A stretch of DNA of 64,000 nucleotides. It comes from Diprion similis (lineage: Eukaryota > Arthropoda > Insecta > Hymenoptera > Diprionidae). The stretch is from NCBI RefSeq assembly GCF_021155765.1, contig NC_060107.1, positions 14,680,501 to 14,744,500 on the forward strand, given 5' to 3'. Positions 50,806-64,000 of the stretch are shown in pieces. The translations under genes were made by a program, and so were the position numbers. Under the pieces are notes generated by a model. That model was not told the DNA's origin and did not search any database. It saw nothing but the letters and a program-made list of their open reading frames with translations. Numbering within the stretch: position 1 is the stretch's first letter; each line of letters begins with the position of its first letter.

Positions 50806-53800
50806 GGATGCGAGAGAGAAAGGATTGTGATCCAAAAAAAAAATTACATCTTAACATTGTAACTAATTATTTTTAATTATTAATTGTAATAGTTATTGAT
50901 TTCTACCTTTATATATATATATACATATAGAAAAGATACGTATATATACATACATGTGTATATATATATGAACCATAAATTGTTGATAGTTTTTACCCGA
51001 TACAGATGGAAAAAAATATTTATGTGCCCAGCTATTGTCATTAATTATTACGATTTATTCACTGGTAGAGATAATAATTAATATACAGTCTAAGTTGTTC
51101 GTAATAGGCATTACAGCAAAAAAATAATAATAATAATAATAATAGTATTGATAAAAATAATAATAACAACTCAAGCGTTAAAGTAGGCAAAAATATGTAA
51201 TTTTGCAAAAATTCTGTACTTCAAATCAGAAAAAAAAGTTTAATAACAGTACAGTCGCGTTAAAACTGATCCATTCGTACAATTACTCCAACAGCTTTTT
51301 TGAACTGAAGGGAAGCATTTACTGCAAAAAAATGGTCATTGAAGCTCGGTAGTATTAAAAAATATTAAGAAAAAAATTGTTAACGCTTTCAAACTGTTTG
51401 TAAATATATTAAAAATTGTTTTTATGAAAAAGGAGATAACGGACTCGATAATGTAGAATAACCTGTTAGCATGCAACCTACCTGAAACTTAACTATCAAA
51501 CTTTTCCCATGTTACTTCTACATATCCGTACTATAAGCAGAGCCTACAAAGAAAAAAAAAAGAAAAATTAACAACACCACAAAATACCATTTCATGATTG
51601 AAACCATGTCCATCAAATGTATTCATTACTTTGAAGATGGTTGGGTCTCTGAATCCGTGAATGTTTACCCGAAGCATCGACTGTGAAACCATACTTTGGT
51701 TGCCAAATGGTTCCTAATTGAATGGTAAACCAGTTCTTCCAAGTATCTATTTTTTAGTCAAGAATACAAATACTGAAATTTTCTCTGAACTCTGTTGGCG
51801 CAGATTGCTTGAAATTTTTTCAACAATTTTGTTTGTAACACAGAGAAGCCTGTGTGTTTAAAGTGGCAAGATCTGTTTACATAAAAGAAGGTTTATATTT
51901 CCCTGTTACAAAAACGTTCTAAACTGCACACGCTTGTACATTTCAAATGCAATGACTTTACTCTTTGAGTTATATATTTCAACTCATAGATTGCCTCAAT
52001 CTGTTGATATATCAAAATTTTATGTTTTCACGCAATTATCGTTGCAGCAGGTAGTTCGGAATTAGTACAAAGCAATACTTTGAACAGTTTCAATTTTCAC
52101 GCCATAAAAATTATTTATGTACCAATGCTCAACTGTTGATTGCTACCTGCGTTCAACCGGTATTTAGGAATAAAAAAAAAAACGACGATTCTGTGTTATG
52201 AACTAGAAAAGAAATCATGGAGCATATGTGCTTAAAACTATAATATTATTAAAGCGTTGAGTTCCCTCAGAAAAACTCTGCTGTCGCTAATCAAGTGGGC
52301 GAGTCACGACAGACCAGAAATTTTTCAACTTTGCATTAAAAAGAAATAAGCAACATACTGTGCTCATTTTCTAGTGCTCAATGCCGAAAGAACTTTACCC
52401 CGCAGATCGGTTATGACAGAACATGTGTTAAAACATTCTAATTAGGTAAAGAGAGTTATCGGAAACCTATTCTTGCCTCATGTAATCATCCAGTCACAGT
52501 GCTAACACAATGCTGCATTTCAAAGAAACGACCGTTAAAATAATTAAATTCGTGCGAGTTTGTATTGCTGCTGGCTAATTTTCAGTCAGATAATAATTGA
52601 ATATAATTTTATAGTTTCAGCAGTACGGAAGTCAAAAAATTTTTACTCAAAAATCGAAATCTATAAGAAAAGAAGTGTGTTGGTACGTGACTCGGACTAT
52701 AAAATTAGATATACTAGCTTAAAAGCTAAAGAAGACCCTGTAAATATGTATGTAGCTCTATAAGATAGACTTATTCTTCTAAATAAACCGTGATGAAGCT
52801 GTGGAGTAGCCTTTAATAGCCCCGCATGACACCTGGCAAATAATTTTGGGCAACCTCTGAACCTTGATTAAATTCTTTTTTGAAAATTTATTCCTTCTGA
52901 GTATTAATAATTACAAATAAATAATAACATTTACCCTCGAAGGGCGGATTTAACAAATAAAATAAGGAAGACAGAACATCTATTGGTTACCGTTTCAAAA
53001 GTTGGGCGCCCTTATAATCGATTCAAATTTAATAGTTTGTCAAGAGAACTCAACTTCAACTTAACAATAAGTCCGAGAGGAATTGATGTATATAACTTTA
53101 AAATGAGAAAATATTTTATGTTCTAATTTCCCAAAATTTTTTTTTAAAGAAAATTTTCGTTACGAAATTCATTTTCCCATTTACTGTGCGAGTTATCTTT
53201 GTTTCAAACTATTCTCGTTTAAAGTTACGAATATACATTGTACATACTTTTTTGTTAGTGTGGGTTTCTGGAAAATACGAGACTTGTTCGATAAAGGAAT
53301 GAAAGAAAAAAACAGTCAATTATCGGTGATAAGAAATTGCTCTATAAAATATTCGAATTTCTTAAACCCATGTCTAACGGGGCTGAGGAAATTTTCCACA
53401 GACATCGACGGCAATTTCGATTTATTTGTAAACTAACATGTATTTTATAATATATAATATATTTAGTCACAGGATTTGCTATCGACGCTGGTATTGTGAG
53501 AGTTTTCATTTATGAGCAATAGATGTTATCGAGCAGATGATGAGAGAGAGAAAAAACGAGTAAAAAAAAAAAAAAAAAAACATGTTGCAACACGCTGTAC
53601 AAACGAAATGCTATACAATTTTACCTAATGTGATTAAAATATTGAACATTAGACGCATATAATTAATATATATGAATCCCGGAGTTATGCAGTTGTTTAT
53701 TCCAAATAGTGAGATAAGAAATAATAACTATTAACTAATACGACGATGGAGAAATATGTATTTTAGACCATAACTACTAAGCGAGGGTGAAAGATTAAGT

Positions 53801-55784
53801 TACAGGAGAGATCACACAGATTTAGCTGAACTATTATTATACCCATGTTAATTATGCATTATTCATTATTCAGTATACTGTATTTTTATGATTAATCAAT
53901 ATCTCTTATTGTTTCGCGTTGGGATAGGTTTTTAATTTTTGTTTAAATATTATTATATTCTTATACGGTCGCCAGTTGGTAACGTTCTTAATGCTGCCAT
54001 AGATGTACAGGGTGTTGGTTATGGGTTGAATAGTATGTAATAGGATTCGATGTGAATCGTTACCCCATTAAGAAGTAATTATTTCGTCGGAGTGAGTTTG
54101 TTAATTTGTTTTTTTTCAACGATTTTAATAAATAAATACCTAAACACAAACACACACACACACACACACATTCTAGTAGAATATAAACAAAATATTTATC
54201 ATTTAATTTATTTCTCATAATAACGAAGAAATTGAAAATATTCAATAATAACAACAGATTCTCATCATTTTCATTTTGACATTGGAATGTAATATAATGC
54301 AAACTTAATACCTTGTGAAATCTATTATTTAGATTTACTTTTCTTTACTTGTTCAAACGCCTTGTAGACACAAACGTCGTCTGTAACAATTTCATGCTGT
54401 GTATTTACGGAGCTGTCGCTTAATTGTGTGCAAGTTGCCCTGTTCACATGTTCGCTGTATTCATAACGAAAACGAAACAGAACAAAAATTTTCTACAATA
54501 TTCATGTGGCGTGGCATTGATATGTGTATTATACGCAGATTGTAATTATATGGTTATAATTATTTTCATTGTAAGAATATCGAGAAAGAGTGTTATATAT
54601 CAGGGTGAAAAGCGAGACTTGATTTTTTACTCGTTTAAAACTACAGAGAATTTTTCTTTTTTAATACAGACGTAGGTTTTAGTTTCGTCTTGTACGACAA
54701 TTTTATTTTCCGTGCATTTTAACTGCAAGATGATATAGTTTATTTACACTGTGTTACAACCACTAGGAGCCAGAAATGAAATTTGTCAATTGGTATTCAG
54801 CACTTTTTCTCCCTATCCAAACTTCTAGCTGTTACTGAAAAATTTTCATCGTTACCGATATGACTAACACTAGTATCGACGTAGAATATATTTTTTGTAT
54901 CTTACCTCTACCCTGGCTGCATTCGACTGTATTATATTGATTGTATGTGGCATGCTGAGGGCGTGTACAAATAAATATTAAATAAATAGATATTGACAGT
55001 ATAATTTTTACATTTTGTTGGATCTCTACATTATTGCGTCGCAAATAATTGTTGGAGTATTATTATGGGAATAGGTAACAATTTATCGCTAGGCTAAGCG
55101 TTGCTAATTAGAACCGTTGTTATTAAAATATATCAACTTGCTCAGCCCTCAGCATAGCGGCGCAGTTTTCCCGCATACAAAATTTTCACAAGTTTTGAAA
55201 AACACAGACATCAACTAATTTTCTAAGAGGAAACAACTGCGCATAGTTTCAAGTCGCTAGAATCAATGCTTCAAAAGTTACTGTCTTTATCGAGTTCCAG
55301 AATACTTAATTAGTCAAATAACGCCTCTACCAATCAATCCTGAGACAAAAATCTTTTGGGTTTCCTTCAAAATCTTCAAAAATCGCTATCGCTTCAATCG
55401 CTACATCATCGCCATACTACACAATCTATACTTGTCTTGTAGATCACCACTCAATCCTATTACATTCAACAAAAATATCACATTTCTAAGTTAAATGAAC
55501 AGCCTTTCTTACGGTTTGTGAAAGTCAGCTCCAAGATTGGTACGCATGGCAAATTTACCAAATCATTCATGTAAAAACCACAGTTTGAAATAAGAGAGAA
55601 AACTGATTAGGCTTTGGGACATAGTCGAAAGACCAATACCTTATGGTTAAAAAAACAAAACTGATTGGGCTAGTTTTAATTACCGTAGACCTTACTATAA
55701 ACGCATACTGTTGCTCAATACAAAAAAAAAAAAATCTATCTAAATAGATAAATCTGAATTGTACTTAGACACAGTCCACACAGA
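50806..55784 (+). other. Long AT-rich region, probable GckIII 3' UTR and convergent spacer
   Basis: No coding gene was recognised over 5 kb. AATAAA words occur on the plus strand, for example at 52782-52787, and may end the GckIII transcript. It contains TA, ATA (51126-51144) and CA/GT (54147-54170) microsatellites and an A run (53562-53580). Confidence 0.5.
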
Positions 55785-55896
55785 TTTATTGAAATACAAA
55801 TTCATTATCGTCGAAAGAAATAACTTATACATGCATTGAGTGGAATTTGAAACAAGTGTTTTCAATATTTCGATTGATGCAAAATCACAATTTATT
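55785..55896 (-). terminator. Candidate Bms1 polyadenylation signals
   Basis: AATAAA on the minus strand occurs at 55896-55891 and 55790-55785, about 195 and 300 nt past the Bms1 stop. Which is used cannot be told from sequence. Confidence 0.4.
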
Positions 55897-56088
55897 GATC
55901 TGTACAGTGCATTCACCTAGATAACAGATGTTGAACATAAAGGTCAACAAGTTCACACTAGTAGGTGAACAAGATTAAAACAATTAATTGTGACTAAGAA
56001 TAGAAAAAGGCAATTAAAAATAACTATCGAAAATATACATAGCTGTTAATAGAAGAAATCATATTACAGATATAATGAAAGAGTACTC

Positions 56089-59000
56089 TTAGTTTCTTTT
56101 ATTTTTATTCTTAGCCTCCATTTTACTAAGTTTTCTAAACACTTCTTTCTTCAACTCTTTTTGTCTACCCATTTTCCTCGCTTCTTCAATCTGCATTCGG
56201 GCCTGATGGGCCATGATCCTTCTGCTCATAGCTTCCTTCAGTTGATCCTGTTTATGGCTGTACGAAGTTCTAAGCATTTTCATAAGCTTCGCTACTTGTT
56301 CCTCCTTGGGCTCTCTAACAACGGCGGGTCGTCGATCTTCGAATTTTGGTCTACGCTTTTCGATAACAGGTTGTAATTTCGGTTTGTCTTTGTATGGCAA
56401 ACCCTTCTGCAGAGTCCGCGGTATGATCAGCGGTTTGAAAACTTTCGGATCCCTCTTGATCTCTGTGTAAAGTGAATCCGGATTAGGTTGAGCTCTTAAA
56501 TTATTCTCCCTCTTGAGCTGGCCAGTCGTCCTCATCCCTCGCCATTGATTTTTCTCATTCGGCGGCAGCAACAACGATGTAACAGGACTATAAAACTTTG
56601 GTACGTCTACCTTGTACCAGGTCCGACAAAAGACGATGTCACTGAGCAACACCTTGTCCTCGAAGGTCGCACGAAAGGCACCCTGCGGTTTGGAACAAGC
56701 CTTCTTTATCTGACCACGAATTCCAGACACAGTACGCAATTTGGCGCCTTCAAACTTGGCCACTTCCAAACTGGAGTTGAACATTCCTTTGACGAATGCC
56801 GTCTTCTTGTAAACCTTGAACGGGGCGCCGGTCAACTTGAGCTTCTTGACGATATACGTCGACTTATCAAGCTCGACTATGGAGCCGGTCGCTGCGATGC
56901 GAAAACCTGCTTGCCTGGCAGCCACGTCTTGTACCGCCAAAACTCCAGTGCCCTGAGGAGTTATAGGGCCCCAAAAATGAGCCATGCAAGTCACATGCTC
57001 AGGCGTGTACTTCAACATTCTGTGCTTGAGATTGTCCTCGAGCTTTGCGTAAACAGGCAATGCCTGGAACCGCCGCCAACCGACAGAGATAATTAGCGGG
57101 TCTTTGGTCTTCAGGATCTTCTTGTACCACCGGTGCTTCTTTATCCGCGTCTGCACAAACCCGATGTTCTCCTCGCCGTGCAACAGCCCGCCGACGATCA
57201 GCGGGTAAGTCGGGTCTAAATTTGTTACCAGCTCGCAGGGCACCGAGTCCAACTCGACACGCACGTACATTCCAGGCCTGAAACCCTCGAGCTGGACCCT
57301 GATGTCATCCGCGATGCCCTCAAATTCTGACTTGTTTAACTGTGCCTGCCTCTCGACTTCTGACTTTAACTCGTCGTAGTAGGACTTGTCGTCACCCTTG
57401 TCGTACTCCGAGTCGAACTTCTCCTTAAGCTTTCGCTTCTTCTCAATCAGTTTTCGTCGCTCGTCAGCCTCACTGGATGTCCTTTCTTCGGGAGCTTCAG
57501 CCTTATGCTTTTCCCCAGTTTCCAGATCCTCGAAATCCCCGTACAAATCGTCATTATCTTCAAGGTCGTCGAGCTTTAACAGCTCCTCGGCATCTTCGGA
57601 TTCCTTCCATTTGCCAGTCACAAAACGATTTATTAGCAGAACTCTGTTTTCGTCCGATTCCCAATCCTTCGACAATTCTATCGAGTAAAACACGCTCTCC
57701 TCTTGATTCCGTAGTTCTCGTGCCTCCAGCTTCTGCCTTTCCTGCTTATTTACAATGCGAAAAATACCACCGATATCTTCGTTTTTCGAGTCATCGTCCG
57801 AAATTGATTCGTCATTGACAGCCACAAAAGATTTGTCAAATTCTCCATATACAGTTTTCATTAAATTTTTTTGGGATCTTAGCCGATCCGTAAATGCTTC
57901 GCTTGCTTTTTCCGTCAGATTTGATTTCCATTGCAACTCATCTCCATCAACATCAACATTCGAACGTAGCTCAGAATCATTATCATCACTCTCTTCGTCA
58001 AAACTTTCATTTTCGCTGAGATCAGCCTCTGATCTGTTGTCCCGAATTTTTTTATTACTGTCCAGCATACTCAATGCCTGAGAGATTTTGTCCTTTATAT
58101 GACTATCGGGATTGTTGCTAAGTCCGCGATACAATTGCTCACTATCAGTTACAGCCTGATCTTTGTTCCCAATGAACTTCACTGATACATTTCCATCTCC
58201 GTCTTCAATTCTTTTTCTTTTACAAATGATCCTGTCGTCTTCTTCTGAACAGGATCTTTTACTCCTCTCATTACTTTCCAGTTCATCTCCATCCGAATCA
58301 TAATTTTGTTTACCAAAATCCACCTCATCGTCGCTGTCTTCTTCGTCGTTGAGTGGCTCGTTCATCTCATCGTCGAATACTACTTTACGTCTGATCCTTT
58401 GTTCTTCGATAAATGATTTGCCCTGCGAATCAGGATTGAACTCTTCTCCGACATCTTCTGACCTAATCAGTGCAGTGCCACTGAAAATCTGCATTTCGCT
58501 ACGTCGCAACTTAGTGTCGATGGTTTCTTGCGTTTCCATCAAATTGCCAACCAGACTGGGATCCTCTCCTTCCTTCTCTTGATGGGAGTGGCTTCCTCCC
58601 AATTCTACATAGACGGCATCCTTATCGTAGACGATACCGCCAACTCCCGAAAACGGAGCGTAGATCAGTCTCTCCTTTTCAACGAGAGCGCGTTTCTTTA
58701 TTTGATCAGGCAGCGGGCAAGGATCAGGCAAGAAACTGACATCCTTGATCTTGAGGTCTCCGCAGCCAGGAATATGCACAGAAGTTTCCTTGTTCAGAGG
58801 AACACCACGCACGTATCCATAGAGACTGATTGTTCTGTCGACTTTCGTATTCTGTCTAATGGATTCTGGTGGGGTGAGATCTTCTATCCTATCTGCCAGG
58901 AGGTACGGATGCGTGGTTCGCCAAGTCAGAGGCCTGAACTTGATCACTGATATAAAACGAGCTAGATTCTTTACTTCATTGCGGAGGTACTCGTCGTGGA

Positions 59001-59670
59001 GGAGTCCAGACAAATAGAATAGCTTTGCTCCGGCGTAAACTTCCGTCCAAAATCTGTGCTTCAGTGTTTTCTTGGTCTTTCTCAACTGCTTGGTATTCTT
59101 TATGAGGTCCAGATGCGTCAGGACTCCCATTATTCTCGGCATACCATGCACCTGGCATATGTTGAGAAACTCAAATATCTCCATTTCAAAACCGAACGAC
59201 GCATCCACCAGGAGCAAAACCAAATCGGCTATTTTGGCTATGTCGATCATGCTATTGATGTCGTTGTTGCATTCAATGAATGTTATGCGACGTCTTTTAC
59301 CAGAAACAACAGTTACTGGGCCAAGAATATTCGACAATGGCTGCCGAGCAAAGCTCTTTATTAGACATTGCATTAGCATCGATTTGCCCACTTTTGGCGG
59401 ACCAACTAAAGCCACTAAGACAGGTGGTGGTTCCAGAGGCGTTCTATCCACCAGTGGTACATGCTGTTTTTTGGTTTCAAGGTCTTGTTTGCGTCTGAAA
59501 CCACGCTCAGCTCTTATGGCCGAATTGAATGTGAAAGCCTTTGGGTTCTTTTGCTTGTCTGTCAACTCTTGAACATGTTCATTTTTGCTTTTTTTCTTTT
59601 CTGCCTTTCGCCCCGCGTTGCGATCACGATGCGACTTATGCTTTACCCCTCCATCCTCGATTGCAGACAT
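56089..59670 (-). CDS. Bms1: Ribosome biogenesis protein BMS1 (GTPase), single exon
   Basis: 1193 codons on one uninterrupted exon. BMS1 is a nucleolar GTPase of the SSU processome that brings Rcl1 to the pre-40S particle and is needed for 18S rRNA processing. Visible parts: a basic N-terminus (1-70), P-loop GPPKVGKS (90-97), a switch-like FIECNNDINSMID stretch, THLD as the NKxD-type motif, an AARP2CN-like region (about 230-330; PYLLADRIEDLTPP), a long acidic central part (about 400-760; DDEMNEPLNDEEDSDDEVDF), the conserved C-terminal block (about 790-1110; FRPGMYVRVELD, HFWGPITPQGTGV, RTWYKVDVPKFYSPVTSLL) and a Lys-rich tail. Length fits the family (about 1180-1280). The ATG at 59670 begins MSAIEDGGVKHKSHRDRNAG; the KHKSHRDRNAGRKAEKK start is typical. 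It converges on GckIII. Confidence 0.97.
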   Translation of the reverse strand: MSAIEDGGVKHKSHRDRNAGRKAEKKKSKNEHVQELTDKQKNPKAFTFNSAIRAERGFRRKQDLETKKQHVPLVDRTPLEPPPVLVALVGPPKVGKSMLMQCLIKSFARQPLSNILGPVTVVSGKRRRITFIECNNDINSMIDIAKIADLVLLLVDASFGFEMEIFEFLNICQVHGMPRIMGVLTHLDLIKNTKQLRKTKKTLKHRFWTEVYAGAKLFYLSGLLHDEYLRNEVKNLARFISVIKFRPLTWRTTHPYLLADRIEDLTPPESIRQNTKVDRTISLYGYVRGVPLNKETSVHIPGCGDLKIKDVSFLPDPCPLPDQIKKRALVEKERLIYAPFSGVGGIVYDKDAVYVELGGSHSHQEKEGEDPSLVGNLMETQETIDTKLRRSEMQIFSGTALIRSEDVGEEFNPDSQGKSFIEEQRIRRKVVFDDEMNEPLNDEEDSDDEVDFGKQNYDSDGDELESNERSKRSCSEEDDRIICKRKRIEDGDGNVSVKFIGNKDQAVTDSEQLYRGLSNNPDSHIKDKISQALSMLDSNKKIRDNRSEADLSENESFDEESDDNDSELRSNVDVDGDELQWKSNLTEKASEAFTDRLRSQKNLMKTVYGEFDKSFVAVNDESISDDDSKNEDIGGIFRIVNKQERQKLEARELRNQEESVFYSIELSKDWESDENRVLLINRFVTGKWKESEDAEELLKLDDLEDNDDLYGDFEDLETGEKHKAEAPEERTSSEADERRKLIEKKRKLKEKFDSEYDKGDDKSYYDELKSEVERQAQLNKSEFEGIADDIRVQLEGFRPGMYVRVELDSVPCELVTNLDPTYPLIVGGLLHGEENIGFVQTRIKKHRWYKKILKTKDPLIISVGWRRFQALPVYAKLEDNLKHRMLKYTPEHVTCMAHFWGPITPQGTGVLAVQDVAARQAGFRIAATGSIVELDKSTYIVKKLKLTGAPFKVYKKTAFVKGMFNSSLEVAKFEGAKLRTVSGIRGQIKKACSKPQGAFRATFEDKVLLSDIVFCRTWYKVDVPKFYSPVTSLLLPPNEKNQWRGMRTTGQLKRENNLRAQPNPDSLYTEIKRDPKVFKPLIIPRTLQKGLPYKDKPKLQPVIEKRRPKFEDRRPAVVREPKEEQVAKLMKMLRTSYSHKQDQLKEAMSRRIMAHQARMQIEEARKMGRQKELKKEVFRKLSKMEAKNKNKRN

Positions 59671-61513
59671 TTTTTACTTACACTTTAGTCATTAACAATT
59701 AACCAGAATCTTATTTATCATTTCATGAGATTGAAGGCATAACATAACCTTAAAAGTTATGTGACCGGTTAAAAAGTATTAAAGATAATATATTTTACGT
59801 TAATTTCTGGACGGTTTATAAAGGCTGTAAAATAATTGGTGTCAATTTACGAACTGTTGATGATTGAACTATTATTTAACATTATTTTTCCAACTTTGGA
59901 GAACTTTACACGTGACCTGACAACTCAACACGGTGCCGTTCTGTGCCTTTTCAGTAATATAAAGTGTATAAAGCACGTGTCGGGGGCACTGAAATGTATA
60001 GTTATATTTCAGTAGTATAGGGGGCCTGATGCACAGATTTAGGCGAATAATCAGTGTTGCCATGTGTGGACATGAGATAGTGTGATTTCCCTAGTTGCCA
60101 ACCAATAGGAAAAACCTTGGAGCATACAGACATGAAGGAAGCCCGACGCTGAAAAAATGCCCGCGGATCAGTGAGAGAGAAAAACGTAGTAACACTAAAT
60201 GCCTTCTCTTTCTACGGCAACAGCGTATGTATGAACATATAATCCATAATCATATTATACTCGTATTATACACTAATGCATAGTGAGTCAACGCATAGTG
60301 GGTAAGGTTATTGATACAAAAAATCAATAATATCAATGTTTAGCATATTTTTAAATGAAATAATATAATATATGAACGTGAAACAGTCTGATGCGCATAA
60401 AAGATTGAAACGTAATGTAAGTGTTTAAGGAATAAGCTAAAAAAAATTAATAATTGGCTTGCACGAAGAAACGCAACATTTTATCGGCATGATTCAGTAA
60501 CCAAATGAATCTTGATAGGTACTGCACTACTGCAACAACAACAGCTATGCTCTAACGTAAAGATGTAGTGTTCCTACTTCTTTCCCCATGCCTTTTTTAC
60601 TTACCGAAAGGATGTATGTATGTACCAGGCTTTCTTCATGTCTGTATGCTCTAAGGCGTAAATACACGTAGAAATTCCCTACGAGTAAAACAAAACTGGC
60701 ACTTTGCTCGCAGTGTATTTTAGCAAAGAATTTATTTATTTGCGATACATTGATCTGGGTATACGATTGATAAAATTTACGATATACATAAACGAATGGC
60801 GCAATTTACGCAAATTCAACAGATTCTATGCTTATTTTTTGTGATTGACGATACGACCGTAACGTGTAGTAACGGTGATTTATGTGCGTAATAATGTTCC
60901 AGTAATGATTAAATATCCTGAGTGTTTTTAAACGTTTTCTGGGACATTTTCAAAAAAAGAGTATCTATATTTTCCGTTTTCATACGTCCCGTACTTACCT
61001 TTATATGTATAAAATTATATTAAACAGTATCTACAAATATTATAATTTGAGTTACAATCTTTCGAACGCAGTTTGGAAAGCGTTAAATATTTTTAATATT
61101 TTTCGGACATCTGATGCTCGGGCATGTTAATTGTTGGAGAAAGTATAGCGCCACGGATATATCTTCAAAATACGAATAAACGAACGATAGTTTTGATTAA
61201 AAACGTCAACCAATAACGGGAAGCAACCCCATTTATGAAACATTGGCCACAAACTTTGTTCTGTATGTTTCACACGATATGTATATTACAGGCGAACAGG
61301 TTGTATAAGTAATTTCGTCACTAAATCGGTGTCCGATAATTACAGCTTAATCCTATCAAAGCCAGATCGATCATTCATATCTGAAATTGATCGATAACGA
61401 TAATGTTGTTAACAATGATTAGTGACGCGATTAACGACAGTATTCGAGCATCACACGATTCTATGATATATTGCTTGCATTTATGCATAACATAACAACA
61501 GCAAATGGTATGC
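59671..61513. other. Spacer between Bms1 and Ak2
   Basis: Contains the Bms1 promoter side (59671-60060), an inverted-repeat element (60115-60656) and the presumed Ak2 3' UTR. Overlapping AATAAA words on the minus strand at 60740-60731 are candidate Ak2 poly-A signals. No gene was recognised. Confidence 0.55.
60115..60656. mobile_element. Inverted-repeat element, about 540 bp
   Basis: The left end CCTTGGAGCATACAGACATG (running to 60143) is matched inversely at 60628-60656, with two mismatches over 29 bp. Weaker inverted similarity continues inward for about 90 bp (AGTAACACTA / AGGAACACTA). No clear target duplication and no coding capacity. Confidence 0.6.
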
Positions 61514-63278
<1,765 letters not shown>

Positions 63279-64000
63279 GATTGATGAGAATTGTTATTAA
63301 ATGATGAAAAGCGGGTCAAAGAAGCTCAAAAAAGACCGATAACTTTTCCGGAGTGAGTGCAGGAGCGACTGGATTACAAGGTCATAACACTCGCGCCATT
63401 GGAATATGCACGTCCAATCAAGGTATCCACAATCTAACGTGGCATTTCACCACGGATTGTGTTAAGCGCTTGAGAATAACAAACTGAAATATAACCATGA
63501 TAATAACACTGGAATGATCACTGCCTGTAATATTCCTAGTCATGCAAGTGATCGTTCCAGTATTATTATGGTGGTGCATTCCAAAACTGTCTAGCAGTGC
63601 TAAAACTCCCTAGGACAGAGGCAAAACTAGTCACAAATACGGCAGTGCAAAAGAGATAAAAGATTGTTGATAGCACTAATTTCGGAACAAACCTTGCATT
63701 CGGTGGCCGACAACTACGTTCCTAAAACAGATGAGAGCCCTACCCTTACCGACTGAGTTTGTTTTTTGCAATGACCAAGTTTACCGACAACGGTGTTCAC
63801 TATAAGACTTGAAAGTATTTGAAAAAGAAGAAGAGTGAGATTACCACGGACTTAACAGATTACGGATCACAGCACAATGGATGTGGTCCGCAATTTGTGC
63901 GTACAATACGTCCAATACTACCTCTTCTCTGTTGTCATTTTCTCTATAAACTTCGTGGTACGAGCATGTCCTTCTAAGTCAGTGGTTATCATCCGTTATG
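63279..64000. promoter_or_regulatory. Ak2 upstream region with an inverted repeat
   Basis: 5' flank of Ak2, without a recognisable gene. It contains an imperfect inverted repeat: CCATGATAATAACACTGGAA... (63495-63522) pairs with ...TTCCAGTATTATTATGG (63547-63571) around a 24 nt loop. No TATA box could be placed. Confidence 0.4.
63495..63571. repeat. Imperfect inverted repeat upstream of Ak2
   Basis: Arms of 25-28 nt share AGTGATC, TTCCAGT and ATTATTATGG blocks, with a few mismatches and gaps. It may be a remnant of a small MITE or a hairpin. Confidence 0.5.

Noticed and set aside
56545-57096. Long plus-strand frames (also 58528-58950 and 59072-59572)
   Set aside because: They are antisense shadows of the Bms1 exon, with no family similarity.

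Overview
This window looks like arthropod nuclear DNA, most likely a holometabolous insect and perhaps a hymenopteran. The evidence is AT-rich introns with GT-AG sites, insect-like orthologues, a short intronic CCTAA (TTAGG-type) array at 9777-9808, and many small non-autonomous DNA transposons. The species call is inference. No bacterial, viral or CRISPR content was seen.

Four conserved genes are supported. (1) Arglu1, minus strand, 369-6828, five coding exons, 255 aa: an RS-rich N-terminus and a long Arg/Glu coiled coil (splicing cofactor and coactivator). (2) GckIII (STK24/25/26 family), plus strand, 9674 to about 50805: a germinal-centre kinase with three alternative coding first exons (9674, 22237, 33133). 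All three end in phase 0 and fit the shared exon at 39960. The kinase domain is followed by an unusually long Arg/Glu/Asp/Ser-rich linker and a conserved C-terminal helix. (3) Bms1, minus strand, 56089-59670: a single 1193-codon exon for the ribosome-biogenesis GTPase. (4) Ak2, minus strand, 61514-63278, four exons, 250 aa: adenylate kinase 2.

About two thirds of the window is GckIII intron, and it holds most of the structure. There is a set of long foldback (palindromic) elements flanked by TTAA. Two unrelated ones sit back to back and share one TTAA (33473-34252 and 34257-34976). A second copy of the latter lies at 26348-27079 in the opposite orientation. Two smaller related TTAA elements lie at 11035-11477 and 38466-39078, and the first of these is nested in a separate MITE family (10884-11535) that also occurs at 13146-13313 and 25377-25578. 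Other inverted-repeat elements lie at 5560-5860, 7995-8348, 30741-31353 and 60115-60656.

The four genes have general cell functions (splicing, kinase signalling, small-subunit biogenesis, nucleotide balance), and nothing suggests that they form a cluster. The most interesting leads are candidate regulatory exons and a 15-16 bp sense-strand hairpin in Arglu1 introns, the multi-promoter architecture and an unusual last intron in GckIII, and the TTAA-linked foldback array.
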